Assembly (NCBI GenBank): GCA_902495835.1
Contig: CABUYS010000009.1
Span: 1 to 22,884, forward strand
Source: an uncultured Oscillospiraceae bacterium
GTDB lineage: Bacteria; Bacillota; Clostridia; Oscillospirales; Acutalibacteraceae
Direction: 5' to 3'
DNA length: 22,884 bases
The notes beneath the pieces are model-generated. The model saw only the letters and a list, made by a program, of their open reading frames with translations. It was not told the origin of the DNA and did not search any database. Shown one piece after another: positions 7,850 to 17,671 of this stretch. The number at the start of each line of letters is the position of its first letter. Position 1 is the stretch's first letter. The position numbers and the translations under genes are program-made.

Positions 7850-10012
7850 TTAACTTCTGTAAATTTCTGAACTTTTTATATAGTTAAAATCTATTTTTTT
7901 AACGTAATACACACCATTTGGAGGAATAATAATATCCTCAGAGGCAGTTTTTTCGGCGTTTATTCCAACTGGAGTTATTCTTAACTTTTCGAGATAAGAA
8001 ACATATTTGAGCCTGTCTATCATGCCAAAGAGGTCTCCGAAATGAAGAGGTTGTCCCAAATCTTTGTTTATTTCTTTGATAAATTCTTTTATTTCTTTTT
8101 CAATCTTTTGGTCGCTTTCCCTGTAAGAAGAATCAACTACTATTTCACCGCTTATAACGAGTCCGATATATTCGGGGCTTACAATTTTTATTTTTGTATT
8201 CAAAAGCCTGTATTTGTTTATTTGATTCATTATATTTTTTTCAAAACTCTTCGGAAGAGTCAATCCTATTTTGCGATTCCATCTTACGGCAATTGTTATA
8301 CAGTTTTGCTTAAGAACGTCTTCTCCGGGCATATAGTTGGGCAAAACTTTAACATTTGTAAACATAAGTCCGGGAGTTTTTCTGACTATATCTTCATAAT
8401 CTTTACAGGTAACTGCCCTGCCGGGACGGCTGAACAGTTCTGCCGCTCGGGACTGTGCATGATTCAAGGTTTCTGCGTCCCTGCCACCTACGGCCGGAGA
8501 AATTTGTTTTACCCTTGATTCTTTCAAAATCTTGTTTTTTGAAATAACCGATGAAATCATTCCTTCTTTGGTATTGGAATCCTCACCCATGGTATATCTA
8601 AGTGAACACAGTCTTATGTTACCGTCGCCAATTCTGGGCGCCATGCCGTGTTCATGGTCTCCGAAAGCCAGCATACCGCTTTCTTTGACAACTACGAAAT
8701 GCCTGTCGTACTTACCGGAAGAAAAGAAATCATTTACGCTTTTCCATTTATAAAAAATTTCTTCTCCGTCTACAATTTCACTTATCATAATTTCAAAGTC
8801 ACCGTCAAGTATGTTTTTTATATCGGCCTTAACCGCTTGCCCAGACATTGACGTTCCGCTTCCCAAACACAATTTATCTTTCATGCTTTGGGCACAAGAA
8901 ACCACCATTATAACTTCGTCGTTGTACCCGAAAGTTTTTATTTTATTCCAAATTTCGCTTACGTCTACTGTAAGAGTTCCGTTTTTCATATCGGAATTAA
9001 ATGTGGCAAGATTGGTTTCCACCCAGCCTCCGTGCTTTTTGTAATAAACGTGGCTTCTTCCGTATATGGCGGTATGCGTAAACAATTTAAATGTATGGTC
9101 AGGTTCTATATCCGATTTTTTTATTATTGCATTTTCGCATTTTGTATCGTTCTGACTTACCTGAAAAACATTTGTAACTATTCCGTCTATTCTTGGAGGG
9201 TAATCATATTCGTCATATACGAGACTGACTCTTATCTTATGTTCTTCATTAATTGGAAGAGTTTTACCTTTGATTTTAATTTTTACTATGCCTGAAAACA
9301 GAAAATTATAAGTATTATCTTTTACTATCTCAACCTCATGCCAACCTGTTTTTCCGTTTTCAATACCGTAATATTCCCATTTTATATCAGCCATACTGTA
9401 AAATTTTTCCGAATTTCTTATAGGATTACGTTTCAAATCTTTACCTGAATATACAGAAAAATACATATTAATTATAGAACTATTCGGAAGAGCAGAATCA
9501 AAATTTATTGTAAAACGACGTACTGCATCTTTATCATTTTTTCTGTCAATATCTTTTCCGAAAAGATAAAACACACGGCTTCCGTCAAATTTATAATACT
9601 CTTGCTCCGAAGGAAATTCGGGGTTTTCAAACACTACATTGAGTATGTTTGAACTTATCAAAGTTTGATGATGTAAATTTTCAAAAACCATATTTCCACA
9701 TTTCCACTGAGTACGAGTAGGAATGGTTACATCTTTTTCCAAACCCGAAACTTCCAAAAGCGACTGAGAACCACAATTTTTATACATAACCACGTCCAAA
9801 AGGTCCAAAAATTTTCTGCGAACCCCTTCGGACATTCTGCTTAAATACTCATGTTGAACATATTTCAACCATACAAATAATTCAACCAAGGTTATTCCCG
9901 GATTCGCTTCTTGGTAATCGGTCCATTCTGAACTCAAATACAATATTTGATTTCTTGCCTCGTCCAAGATATCTTCAATAGACTGATTATTGAGATTTTG
10001 AATTTCTATCAC
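7850..10012 (-). CDS. Baseplate J-like protein, shorter copy (Afp12-like)
   Basis: This is a 720-residue wedge protein of the baseplate. The N-terminus has the family pattern ending in NPGITLVELFVWLKYVQHEYL, close to the GITLIELFAWL block of J-like proteins. Around residues 440-560 it carries MLAFGDHEHGMAPRIG, then SPAVGGRDAETLNHAQSR and GRAVTCKDYEDIVRKTPG, the core baseplate-J segment. The start is GTG and overlaps the preceding stop codon by four bases (GTGA), so it is probably translationally coupled. GGTG lies a few bases upstream. Two J-like proteins in tandem, one about 1000 and one about 700 residues, are a hallmark of Afp/eCIS-type systems rather than simple P2-like phage tails. Confidence 0.88.
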   Translation of the reverse strand: MIEIQNLNNQSIEDILDEARNQILYLSSEWTDYQEANPGITLVELFVWLKYVQHEYLSRMSEGVRRKFLDLLDVVMYKNCGSQSLLEVSGLEKDVTIPTRTQWKCGNMVFENLHHQTLISSNILNVVFENPEFPSEQEYYKFDGSRVFYLFGKDIDRKNDKDAVRRFTINFDSALPNSSIINMYFSVYSGKDLKRNPIRNSEKFYSMADIKWEYYGIENGKTGWHEVEIVKDNTYNFLFSGIVKIKIKGKTLPINEEHKIRVSLVYDEYDYPPRIDGIVTNVFQVSQNDTKCENAIIKKSDIEPDHTFKLFTHTAIYGRSHVYYKKHGGWVETNLATFNSDMKNGTLTVDVSEIWNKIKTFGYNDEVIMVVSCAQSMKDKLCLGSGTSMSGQAVKADIKNILDGDFEIMISEIVDGEEIFYKWKSVNDFFSSGKYDRHFVVVKESGMLAFGDHEHGMAPRIGDGNIRLCSLRYTMGEDSNTKEGMISSVISKNKILKESRVKQISPAVGGRDAETLNHAQSRAAELFSRPGRAVTCKDYEDIVRKTPGLMFTNVKVLPNYMPGEDVLKQNCITIAVRWNRKIGLTLPKSFEKNIMNQINKYRLLNTKIKIVSPEYIGLVISGEIVVDSSYRESDQKIEKEIKEFIKEINKDLGQPLHFGDLFGMIDRLKYVSYLEKLRITPVGINAEKTASEDIIIPPNGVYYVKKIDFNYIKSSEIYRS

Positions 10013-13000
10013 TTTAATTCACCGACTTTCTCCTCGACCGAAATATTTATTTCGGGAGTTCCATAAACAGGAACAACGAAATGAAGTTTTTTTACTTCCT
10101 CAAAATCAATTTCTTTTTTGCCTTCCGGAGTTATGAATTTTGTAAATATATTTATGCCTTTTATCCATTTAACGTTCGGAACCGTTTTTATATAGTTGTA
10201 AATTAATTCTTTACGCGGAAAATCTCCGATATTCCAGCCTTGACCCGAAAAATTTCCGTAAACAGGATTTAAAAATTTTTCAAGTCTTGACTCCATGTTT
10301 TTATATACTTTTTGATATGAATTAAAATTATCTATAACAATGTCTACACTTATGGAAGTCTCAACATACCCAACTTCGAAAACCCTAAGTCTTGACGAAT
10401 GTGAAAGAGCTGCCGGAGCTTTTTTGTCGATAAATTCCCATATTCTCTTCTTTATTCCTTGAAATTTCTCGTAACCCTGCATAAATTCACGAGGTAAAAC
10501 AGCTATTGAAGTAATTCCTATCGCAGGTTTGTCGTCTTCGTCAACATGAGACAGACATCTGACTTTGTATATATTACGGTCGTTAAAACAAATGGATTCT
10601 TCAAAATCATTAAGTGACACCAAACGATTTCCTCCCGAAATTTGACCAAACATGCGACGTGCTGCATTGTCTATTGTTTCCATATCCACGCCTCCCATTA
10701 TGGGGCTTGGATTATAAACGGAATCGACATTTATTATCGAATCAACAAAATCGTTTACTTTATTAGAATCTACATTTCCCTTACTTCCTGCACATACTGA
10801 ATACTCTATTTTTATGCTTTCATTGTACTGAGGGGGAGGTATTTTACCGTTTTTACCATTTCCGAACAATATTTCGCCCTTAGGATAATCAACTTCATAA
10901 ACTCTGTCATTCATTCCGCAAGTAACCAAATTCGATACAGGTGCCCATTTAACCCAAAGACTTTCAAGTTCGCCTACTTCGTTGTACTCGGGTTCGACTA
11001 AATCTCGAGAAAGACTTAACAAACGTTCTTGTTCTTTGGTTGAAACTTTTTCAAATTCATCAACCCATACGCTTACGTTTGAAACGTTTTGATAAGATAG
11101 TTTGCAAAGTTTATCCTCTTCATCTTGCTCAATTGAAAAATACTGAGGCTCATTTGTGGTTCTTTGAATAACTTTTACAGCGTTTATCTTGATGTCATTT
11201 ATGACGGGTCTTCCGGCAATATTTTCAGTATTTGCGTACCTTCCGTCGGGGTTTACTATTCTTAAAAAATATCCCTTTTCGCCGAATAACTCAATTTCTT
11301 TAAAATCATTTTTTCCTATTAAAGTTACATTTTCACTGTGAGAAAAATCATCTGTTCCGTCCATTACATCTATGTGTTTCCACTCGCAGCCGCCTTTATT
11401 GTTATCGGATAAATACTCCCATTTAAGCGAAGGATTAAAGCGATGTATACCTTCTTCAATATCAACAAACATCCTTATCATTCCTTGAATGAGCGGGCGA
11501 GTAAAACTAAGATACATTGCAGGATATTCGCACATGGTCTTTTCCATAATATTAATCATTCCGGAATTTTTCATATCAAATTTGTGTTCTTTCATATCCG
11601 AACGAACAAATATTTTATTTACAACATGGCCGTTTCCTTCGTATTTGTAATTGATTTCGACATTGTTTATATACGGGGTAATATAATTTGAGTAAAAATC
11701 AAATTGATCACGCATTTTTGAAATTCGGGCTCTTATCACATATCCGTCCGCAGAGGCTACGGATGTACTTTCTATATCTTCCGGGCACTTAAATCTTATT
11801 TTTCTGTGAGTTTCATTTTTTTCTTTTATCTTAAAAAATTCGCCTTCGGAAGGTTCTGTATTGAGCTTTGCCCAGCCCGAGCCGTTCCAATATTCCCATA
11901 AAACTTTTTCTATTTTTATGTCTTGGGGTTCAATGTCGGCAAAATCCATCTCAGTCATTACAGATCTATATTTTATTGTGGGATTTTTCGCGTCGATTTT
12001 TATTTTTACAAACTGTATATCCGCAGAAATTTCTACCACCGCACCTTTCTTTGTAAATGCTTCGTCACACATCAAAGAAAATGTATTATACATGGTATAT
12101 TGCTCTCCGAAAGGGAAAAAGTCATTCTTAGAAAGTTCTGTATCATCTGCAAAAAGAAAATCCGGTGATAAAGGTGAAGAAATTGATTTATAACCTACCG
12201 AAGTAAGAGGAATTCCTCCTTCGGGAATTCGATTAAAAACACATCTGATAAACCTGGAAGTTTCATCCATTACGGAAGTTGTTTTTGTTTTATTTTTAAA
12301 TTTGATTCTTACACCGTTTTCTACCTTTTCGACCGATTCTATCGACACCCATTTCTTTCCGTCGTAGTACTGCCACGTTACGTTGTTGCTATCGGAAAAT
12401 ATCTCCGGTAACAATTTTTGAAATTTTGCCGATAAATTATTATTAAACAAAAATATTAAATCCGTATTCGACATATCAAACACAACGTCATCATAAAAAT
12501 AAATTTCATGACTTTGAAGATTTTTATGATATAAATTATCAAATATTCTAAACGGACCTATTTCTTGGTCTGAGGAATCTTCTTTTTCTTTATATGCACA
12601 TCCTATAAAATCGGATTTTGGTTCGGTAAAGTAAACTCCTTTTATGGAAGTGTCTATGGCAGAAAGAGCGTCAACTGTTTCATAATTGACTGTTCCGTCT
12701 TCGGTGTCGGCTTCTGCAAAAAGTGCAGTGCCTTTGTCGATATACGCTCCTTCGGTTCCGGGAGTAACTTTTACGACGACCATTCCACTCGCAGGAGCGG
12801 CAGAACGGAGTTTTGTACCTAACATATTAAGAAAAGTAAGATAATAATTATACACGGTTTTATTGTACATGCTTATTGTGCTTTCCATCATATGACAAAA
12901 AACTTTTGCAAAAACCACACCAAAATCAGAACTTTTTTCATCAAAATTCCATTCAGGCGTATAGCTCTTTGATAAATGCTTAACTTCATTCATCAAATCA

Positions 13001-13038
13001 TCAAATTCTCTGTTGTCAAACTTTGGTATATTACTCAT
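10009..13038 (-). CDS. Baseplate J-like protein, long copy (Afp11-like)
   Basis: This is the large wedge protein, 1009 residues from the chosen start. The N-terminus (IPKFDNREFDDLMNEVKHL, then YTPEWN) matches the opening of Afp11-like proteins. A conserved core at about 720-860 has ILFGNGKNGKIPPPQYNESI, YSVCAGSKGNVD, YNPSPIMGGVDMETID and RLVSLNDFEESICF. I chose ATG at 13038 because family similarity begins there. A TTG seven codons upstream gives a slightly longer frame, and neither has a convincing ribosome binding site. A 15-codon mini-frame with its own ATG begins upstream and ends over this start, which might couple translation. The gap to the gp25-like gene (85 bases) is unusually long for this operon. 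Confidence 0.9.
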   Translation of the reverse strand: MSNIPKFDNREFDDLMNEVKHLSKSYTPEWNFDEKSSDFGVVFAKVFCHMMESTISMYNKTVYNYYLTFLNMLGTKLRSAAPASGMVVVKVTPGTEGAYIDKGTALFAEADTEDGTVNYETVDALSAIDTSIKGVYFTEPKSDFIGCAYKEKEDSSDQEIGPFRIFDNLYHKNLQSHEIYFYDDVVFDMSNTDLIFLFNNNLSAKFQKLLPEIFSDSNNVTWQYYDGKKWVSIESVEKVENGVRIKFKNKTKTTSVMDETSRFIRCVFNRIPEGGIPLTSVGYKSISSPLSPDFLFADDTELSKNDFFPFGEQYTMYNTFSLMCDEAFTKKGAVVEISADIQFVKIKIDAKNPTIKYRSVMTEMDFADIEPQDIKIEKVLWEYWNGSGWAKLNTEPSEGEFFKIKEKNETHRKIRFKCPEDIESTSVASADGYVIRARISKMRDQFDFYSNYITPYINNVEINYKYEGNGHVVNKIFVRSDMKEHKFDMKNSGMINIMEKTMCEYPAMYLSFTRPLIQGMIRMFVDIEEGIHRFNPSLKWEYLSDNNKGGCEWKHIDVMDGTDDFSHSENVTLIGKNDFKEIELFGEKGYFLRIVNPDGRYANTENIAGRPVINDIKINAVKVIQRTTNEPQYFSIEQDEEDKLCKLSYQNVSNVSVWVDEFEKVSTKEQERLLSLSRDLVEPEYNEVGELESLWVKWAPVSNLVTCGMNDRVYEVDYPKGEILFGNGKNGKIPPPQYNESIKIEYSVCAGSKGNVDSNKVNDFVDSIINVDSVYNPSPIMGGVDMETIDNAARRMFGQISGGNRLVSLNDFEESICFNDRNIYKVRCLSHVDEDDKPAIGITSIAVLPREFMQGYEKFQGIKKRIWEFIDKKAPAALSHSSRLRVFEVGYVETSISVDIVIDNFNSYQKVYKNMESRLEKFLNPVYGNFSGQGWNIGDFPRKELIYNYIKTVPNVKWIKGINIFTKFITPEGKKEIDFEEVKKLHFVVPVYGTPEINISVEEKVGELK

Positions 13039-13123
13039 ATCGTCGAGCCGTTTTTCCAAATATAAAGTCTGAAAACATTCGGCTCAGTTCACTTCCCTTC
13101 TGATGGAGTCTTGCAAGTTAACT

Positions 13124-13510
13124 CTAAATATCATTTTTATCAATTCTCTTGTAAATCCGCTCTTGTATAGGTTCAATGTCGGTTACATAGTCAATATTAA
13201 CCTCGATTTTTGATATAGCTCCCGAAGAAGCGTTCACTGCAACGTTTATATCTTCTAGGTGTGTTGCCCACATTTTAATAGAAGATTCTATAGTACTTCT
13301 CATATTTGAAGTAAATACATGGTCAACTACTTCAAACATGTATGAACGTAAATCTGTACCGAAATTAGGGTAAATTTTGCGTTCATTTTTTTGAGTTTCC
13401 AAAATAATTCTGATTGATTGCTTTATATCTTCGTTATCTTCAACTGTTTTTATTTTTCCTGTGACTTCATCAACCTGTATGGGAAATTTCCACCCTTTTA
13501 TTACCGACAT
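13124..13510 (-). CDS. gp25-like baseplate wedge protein
   Basis: This 128-residue protein belongs to the GPW/gp25 family, the small wedge component that touches the sheath and starts its assembly. The family core is clear: IKQSIRIILETQKNERKIYP followed by NFGTDLRSYMFE. The E43-R44 pair matches the conserved Glu-Arg of gp25 proteins, and PNFG the conserved PxFG. The C-terminal beta strands (INVAVNASSGAISKIEVNID) also fit. The ATG has AAAGGAGG 7 bases upstream. It lies 14 bases after the spike gene and before the large J-like gene, the same order (spike, gp25, J, J) as in Afp-type loci. Confidence 0.93.
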   Translation of the reverse strand: MSVIKGWKFPIQVDEVTGKIKTVEDNEDIKQSIRIILETQKNERKIYPNFGTDLRSYMFEVVDHVFTSNMRSTIESSIKMWATHLEDINVAVNASSGAISKIEVNIDYVTDIEPIQERIYKRIDKNDI

Positions 13511-13524
13511 CGTCCTGCCTCCTT

Positions 13525-14295
13525 TTAATTAATCTTAACCATAGCACCTTTTACAACAGTCATTGAAGTGGATTGGATATTGGTTCCGGTGTTAGATTTT
13601 ATGTTATTGCTACCGTTTGCTGTTGACGTAATATTAGCGGTAGATTTAAAATCTATGCCTTTGGCTGACATTTTTACTTTTCCTGCTTGGGTCTTTACTT
13701 CCAAGCCTTTTTTAGAACTTATATTAAGACTGGTTCCACCGGCAGCTCCTGCAGTCAATGAAATTTCTTTATTTGCTTTTAGTTCTATTTTTCCTCCTTT
13801 AAAATCCACTTTAAATGACGTCTTTCCCGATTTTTCTTTTAAAAACACCTCTTGTTGCTTGGAATTATCCTGAATATCTATTAAATGACCTTTTTGAGTC
13901 GTTATTGATAAATTGGATTTGTTTTTATTTGTATTTATCTCTATTTTAAGCCCCGTTGAAAGTTTTATTACCATAATTTCATTTTTATTGGCGTCTACTT
14001 TTATCGGTGGTTTATTTACTGAATTATATAGGCTTCCCAAAACAACCGGATTAGATATATCTCCGTCACAAAATCCGACCAACACTTCTTCGCCTTTTTG
14101 AGGTATGCAAACCACTCCGTATTCTTTCCCGGCCATAGGAGAAACAACATCCGCAAAAGGAGTTTCTATATCTTTACCGGAAAGATGCACTTTTACTCTG
14201 TTAAGATTTTCAGGATCTTTTAAGTCACTTACTGTACCTCTTTCAAATCCATTGATAATATAACCACCTGTTGTTCCTGAACTTATTGGACTCAT
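13525..14295 (-). CDS. gpV/VgrG C-terminal-like spike protein
   Basis: This 256-residue protein forms the central spike shaft. It starts with a phage baseplate V (gp5-type OB-fold) domain: GTVSDLKDPENLNRVKVHL, then VVSPMAGKEYGVVCIPQKGE and EVLVGFCDGDISNPVVLGSL. This is followed by repetitive beta strands rich in Lys, Asn, Gly and Ser, consistent with a trimeric beta-prism like the C-terminus of gp5 or VgrG. It ends in VVKGAMVKIN, a typical spike terminus. There is no PAAR domain and no lysozyme domain. In Afp the hub and spike are one protein (Afp8); here they are two genes, as in phage gpD and gpV. The ATG has AAGGTGAG just upstream and the gp25-like gene follows closely. Confidence 0.9.
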   Translation of the reverse strand: MSPISSGTTGGYIINGFERGTVSDLKDPENLNRVKVHLSGKDIETPFADVVSPMAGKEYGVVCIPQKGEEVLVGFCDGDISNPVVLGSLYNSVNKPPIKVDANKNEIMVIKLSTGLKIEINTNKNKSNLSITTQKGHLIDIQDNSKQQEVFLKEKSGKTSFKVDFKGGKIELKANKEISLTAGAAGGTSLNISSKKGLEVKTQAGKVKMSAKGIDFKSTANITSTANGSNNIKSNTGTNIQSTSMTVVKGAMVKIN

Positions 14296-14318
14296 ATATT
14301 TTTCTCACCTTCTAACTA

Positions 14319-15458
14319 TTAAACTAAGGAAGATGCTCCACCCGAAGAAGCCTTCATTCTGTTAGTCCTGAGTTTAAACGAAGTAGTATACTCTTTAGGG
14401 CTAAACGAATGATTAATTTCCACAACAACATACTTGTTGTCAATCGGACTACCCATACTTTTTATTTGAGCTCCATCGCCAAGCTTCAAATCCGGATTAC
14501 CCAAAGTAGTAAGGTTTACCGAAACAAAATTAATCTCTCGCTTGTTCATTTCGGCCTGAGCAATAAATTTTGCTTCTTTAGCAGAAATAACGGAATTATC
14601 AATTATATTTACAATATTATTGTTTCTAGTAAGTCCTGACGGTGATCTGCCGTCTCCTATTGCTTCGGATTTTGTTGCACTTCCTGTTATGGATTTTTTA
14701 TAATCTTTTTTATCTTTTCCAATAACTTTAACTGACTTGGGCATTCCCCAAATGTCTGCCGTGAATCTCAAAGAAATTATTCCGTGTGACGGTGGACTGA
14801 AAATCGTTTTAACAGACTTACCATATGAGGAATCCACAAAATACATTTTACCCGACTCAATATAAAACCAAGCGCCGATAGTATTTGCAGCTCTGAGAAC
14901 AAACTGAAAATCACTTTCATTATTTTGATAGATCAGAGATTCAAAATTAGGTTCTTTTTTTATATTTATGGTTTTTCCGGATAATTTACTTGCATAAGAT
15001 TTATAAACATTTGCCGCTACCTGTGAATATTTTTTAACATTTTTATTGAATTCTGTTTTGCAGTTTGTCATCATCCACATCTTTGCGTCCATTCCCTGAA
15101 TGATTACAGTAGTTAAGGATTCAGTTACATCTATATCAAAGGAAGCAATAAAACCCGAAAAAACCTTTTTGCCTTTAATTTTTCCGGATATATTATATCC
15201 AAGATTAATCTCAAATTTTGCTCCGACTTTTATTTTATTAAAATCAGGATTTAATTCTATTTTTCCTTTCGACAAACAACTAAACGGGTAAGAAATTTCT
15301 ACCATACATGTACCCGCTTCTCCGAAAACAGACGTATTTACATCTATTTTCGAAATAATAGTATTCGAAGATTTCCACGAAACTCCGTTTATTTTTATTT
15401 CAGCTGCCGGATTTGCACACCCCGCATAACTTTGATAAATTTTGCTCCAATCCTTCAT
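14319..15458 (-). CDS. gpD-like hub protein (gp27/VgrG N-terminal type)
   Basis: This 379-residue protein is the likely trimeric hub that joins the six-fold tube to the three-fold spike. Visible features fit the phage late control D family: an N-terminal beta domain (GEAGTCMVEISYPF), a central GFIASFDIDVTESLTTVIIQG strand pair, a YQNNESDFQFVLRAANTIGA block with the WFYIESGKMYF strand that follows, and a late LTTLGNPDLKLGDGAQI segment. I chose the ATG at 15458, which has AAGGA 9 bases upstream. A TTG three codons earlier sits too close to that site. It is followed after 23 bases by the separate spike gene, so together they replace a single VgrG/Afp8 protein. Confidence 0.88.
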   Translation of the reverse strand: MKDWSKIYQSYAGCANPAAEIKINGVSWKSSNTIISKIDVNTSVFGEAGTCMVEISYPFSCLSKGKIELNPDFNKIKVGAKFEINLGYNISGKIKGKKVFSGFIASFDIDVTESLTTVIIQGMDAKMWMMTNCKTEFNKNVKKYSQVAANVYKSYASKLSGKTINIKKEPNFESLIYQNNESDFQFVLRAANTIGAWFYIESGKMYFVDSSYGKSVKTIFSPPSHGIISLRFTADIWGMPKSVKVIGKDKKDYKKSITGSATKSEAIGDGRSPSGLTRNNNIVNIIDNSVISAKEAKFIAQAEMNKREINFVSVNLTTLGNPDLKLGDGAQIKSMGSPIDNKYVVVEINHSFSPKEYTTSFKLRTNRMKASSGGASSLV

Positions 15459-15484
15459 TTTAAACAATCCTTGTTTTTAATTTT

Positions 15485-17632
15485 TTAAAACACACCCTGT
15501 CTGTGTCTGTTTAATACTGCTCTTCTTTCTATCTTTCCGATTACTTTATTCGATATTGATTCAACATTAATATCTTTAACGTATGATTGAATTAATCCTA
15601 CAATATCTTCTTTGCTGAGAGTTTTAGACATTATATTCTTTTCAATAGCTTGAGTGTCAATTTTTATAGGTTCTTCACGCTGACTGCTTATTTTTTTTGT
15701 GCTTTGATTTTTGTAAACCACATTATCTTTGCTCTTAGTTTTTCCTTGCTCACTTTCGGGTAACGAAATCTTTTCTTTTTCTTTATATACCATGTAATCA
15801 TTTTCAAAATGATTATAGTATGATTTTTTATCTTCTCCGAAGTTGGAGGTTATCAAATGTTCTCTGCTTTCTTGAGAAAAATTTTCAATATACCTGTCCA
15901 CAAAACGTTTTTTATATTCTTTGTAAACATTAACCGCATTTAATTTGAATTCACGATTCCTGAAAACTCGCGGAGAAAGCACATTGTGAATTCGTTTGAA
16001 AAAAACGTTATTTTCTTGATTTTCTTCAAAAATTTTCTCATGCCTATATATCGGATGAATATTATAAATGTCTCTACCATTTAAAATTTCAGAAGGTGCA
16101 GTAATTACATTAGTCGTAAGAATGACGGGCTTATTTATTTTTTTATTTGCTATATCTTTTATTTCTATAACATCAAAGCTTTTATGTATTTGCTTCGATT
16201 TGTTTTTTCTTACGTTAAAAGTCTTTATAAAAACATTGTTTTGACGAACGTTTTCAACAAAATTCTTATCAATGAAGATTCCTTCGCGGCGTAAATCAGT
16301 AATATTTTTTATTGTTTCAGTTTCTTCAAAATTAAGTTCACGGTGATTGTAACGATTAATAAACTGCCTTTGATTTACAGTTCTTTTTGATATAATTTTT
16401 TGAACACTGTTATCATAAACATTTTTAAACCGATTAAGAATATCTTTTCCTGACGCAAATTTTATAACATTTTTTCTAATATTTTCTTCAAAATTCAAAC
16501 TCTTTATCTTAGTCGTTTTTAAAACATCTACGATATTTTTTGATATGTTTTTCGTGTTGTAAAATTTTCTTACTTCGCTATACATTTTGCTGATATTTCT
16601 GTCATAGTACGTTTTATCGCTTACGTACTGCTGACGTTGGCGAGTTATGTTTTGGCGAAGTTCTTGAATTTCACTCTTATCAACAAGTTTATTAATAAGA
16701 GCAGTCTCGGAAGTAAGTATTTTCGGTACCGATTCTTTAATTATATTTTCAACAAAAGAACCGACTTTTGTTAAAATGTTAAATTCAGATATCTTTGACT
16801 GAATCTTTACTATCTTTGGAAGAATTCCTTTGTTAATAACATTTTCTTCGTAGTATTTGGTTGCTTCTTCCAAAATCTCTATATCGCTGAGATTAGTCTT
16901 TTTTCTTATATTTTCTTTCTTTAATCTACGAGCAGCAATTTTTTCATTTTCAAGAGAATCTTGCTCGGCAGATGTACCGATTTTCTCAGGATTTCTAAAA
17001 TATAAATCGCTCGTGCGGTAAATATTTTTTAATACCTTGTCAACTACATTTTCATAGTGACGAGTCTTATTAAGAACAGTAAGATAATCCCGAACAGATT
17101 TTTGCAAAGTAACATAACGTGATTTCTTAACCACGTTAAAATCAAAAATATTATGTTCTTTGTTCGCTAATTTTTTTTTTGAACCGCTCAAAAGCGACTT
17201 CAACATGTCTGCAAGAGTTTTTTCGTCAAACGTGTTGCTGGATATAACTTCAAGATTTTTAAGTTGCTCACCCGTAAGTTTATGACCTACTCTTAAAATT
17301 TCATTTTTAAGCTGATTTAATATTTGTTCACGCAAAACAGTGTTGTTTTGAACAAATATACTTTGGTCTGCTCCCGCGGCACGAAGCTGAGTTAAAAGGT
17401 CTATTATTTTAGCAAATGCTTCGCTATCGAATCTATTCGCAGCGGAATAATCATAAATCAACTCACGTGAACTGTCTTGATTTGCAGGCTCGCCTACAAT
17501 GGTGGCCATTTTATTTTTTTCAAAAAAATTTGTACAAAAGTTTTTATTTCTTTTGAGTGTAAGTAATTCGTTAGGAGACTGTGTTTTTAATAAAGTCATT
17601 TTAACTTTATTACCTAAAATTTTTTTCTCCAC
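15485..17632 (-). CDS. Large Lys/Asn-rich injection-system protein, function unknown
   Basis: I do not recognise this 715-residue protein as a whole. It is very rich in Lys, Asn, Ile and Glu, largely helical in the first half and irregular in the second. It has no signal peptide and no membrane helices. The last 55 residues hold a LSKEDIVGLIQSYVKDI helix and a terminal basic stretch, KVIGKIERRAVLNRHRQG. That resembles short C-terminal segments ending in ERxRxG-like motifs that I recall from other CIS proteins, but this is a weak impression. Its place just before the gpD hub suggests a hub-proximal, tape-measure-like or cargo-related role. GTG at 17632 has AGGCGGTG about 5-10 bases upstream; ATG at 17599 is an alternative with a poor site. 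Confidence 0.6.
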   Translation of the reverse strand: MEKKILGNKVKMTLLKTQSPNELLTLKRNKNFCTNFFEKNKMATIVGEPANQDSSRELIYDYSAANRFDSEAFAKIIDLLTQLRAAGADQSIFVQNNTVLREQILNQLKNEILRVGHKLTGEQLKNLEVISSNTFDEKTLADMLKSLLSGSKKKLANKEHNIFDFNVVKKSRYVTLQKSVRDYLTVLNKTRHYENVVDKVLKNIYRTSDLYFRNPEKIGTSAEQDSLENEKIAARRLKKENIRKKTNLSDIEILEEATKYYEENVINKGILPKIVKIQSKISEFNILTKVGSFVENIIKESVPKILTSETALINKLVDKSEIQELRQNITRQRQQYVSDKTYYDRNISKMYSEVRKFYNTKNISKNIVDVLKTTKIKSLNFEENIRKNVIKFASGKDILNRFKNVYDNSVQKIISKRTVNQRQFINRYNHRELNFEETETIKNITDLRREGIFIDKNFVENVRQNNVFIKTFNVRKNKSKQIHKSFDVIEIKDIANKKINKPVILTTNVITAPSEILNGRDIYNIHPIYRHEKIFEENQENNVFFKRIHNVLSPRVFRNREFKLNAVNVYKEYKKRFVDRYIENFSQESREHLITSNFGEDKKSYYNHFENDYMVYKEKEKISLPESEQGKTKSKDNVVYKNQSTKKISSQREEPIKIDTQAIEKNIMSKTLSKEDIVGLIQSYVKDINVESISNKVIGKIERRAVLNRHRQGVF

Positions 17633-17671
17633 TTACCCACCGCCTAATAATTTTTATTATTTGAAATTAAT

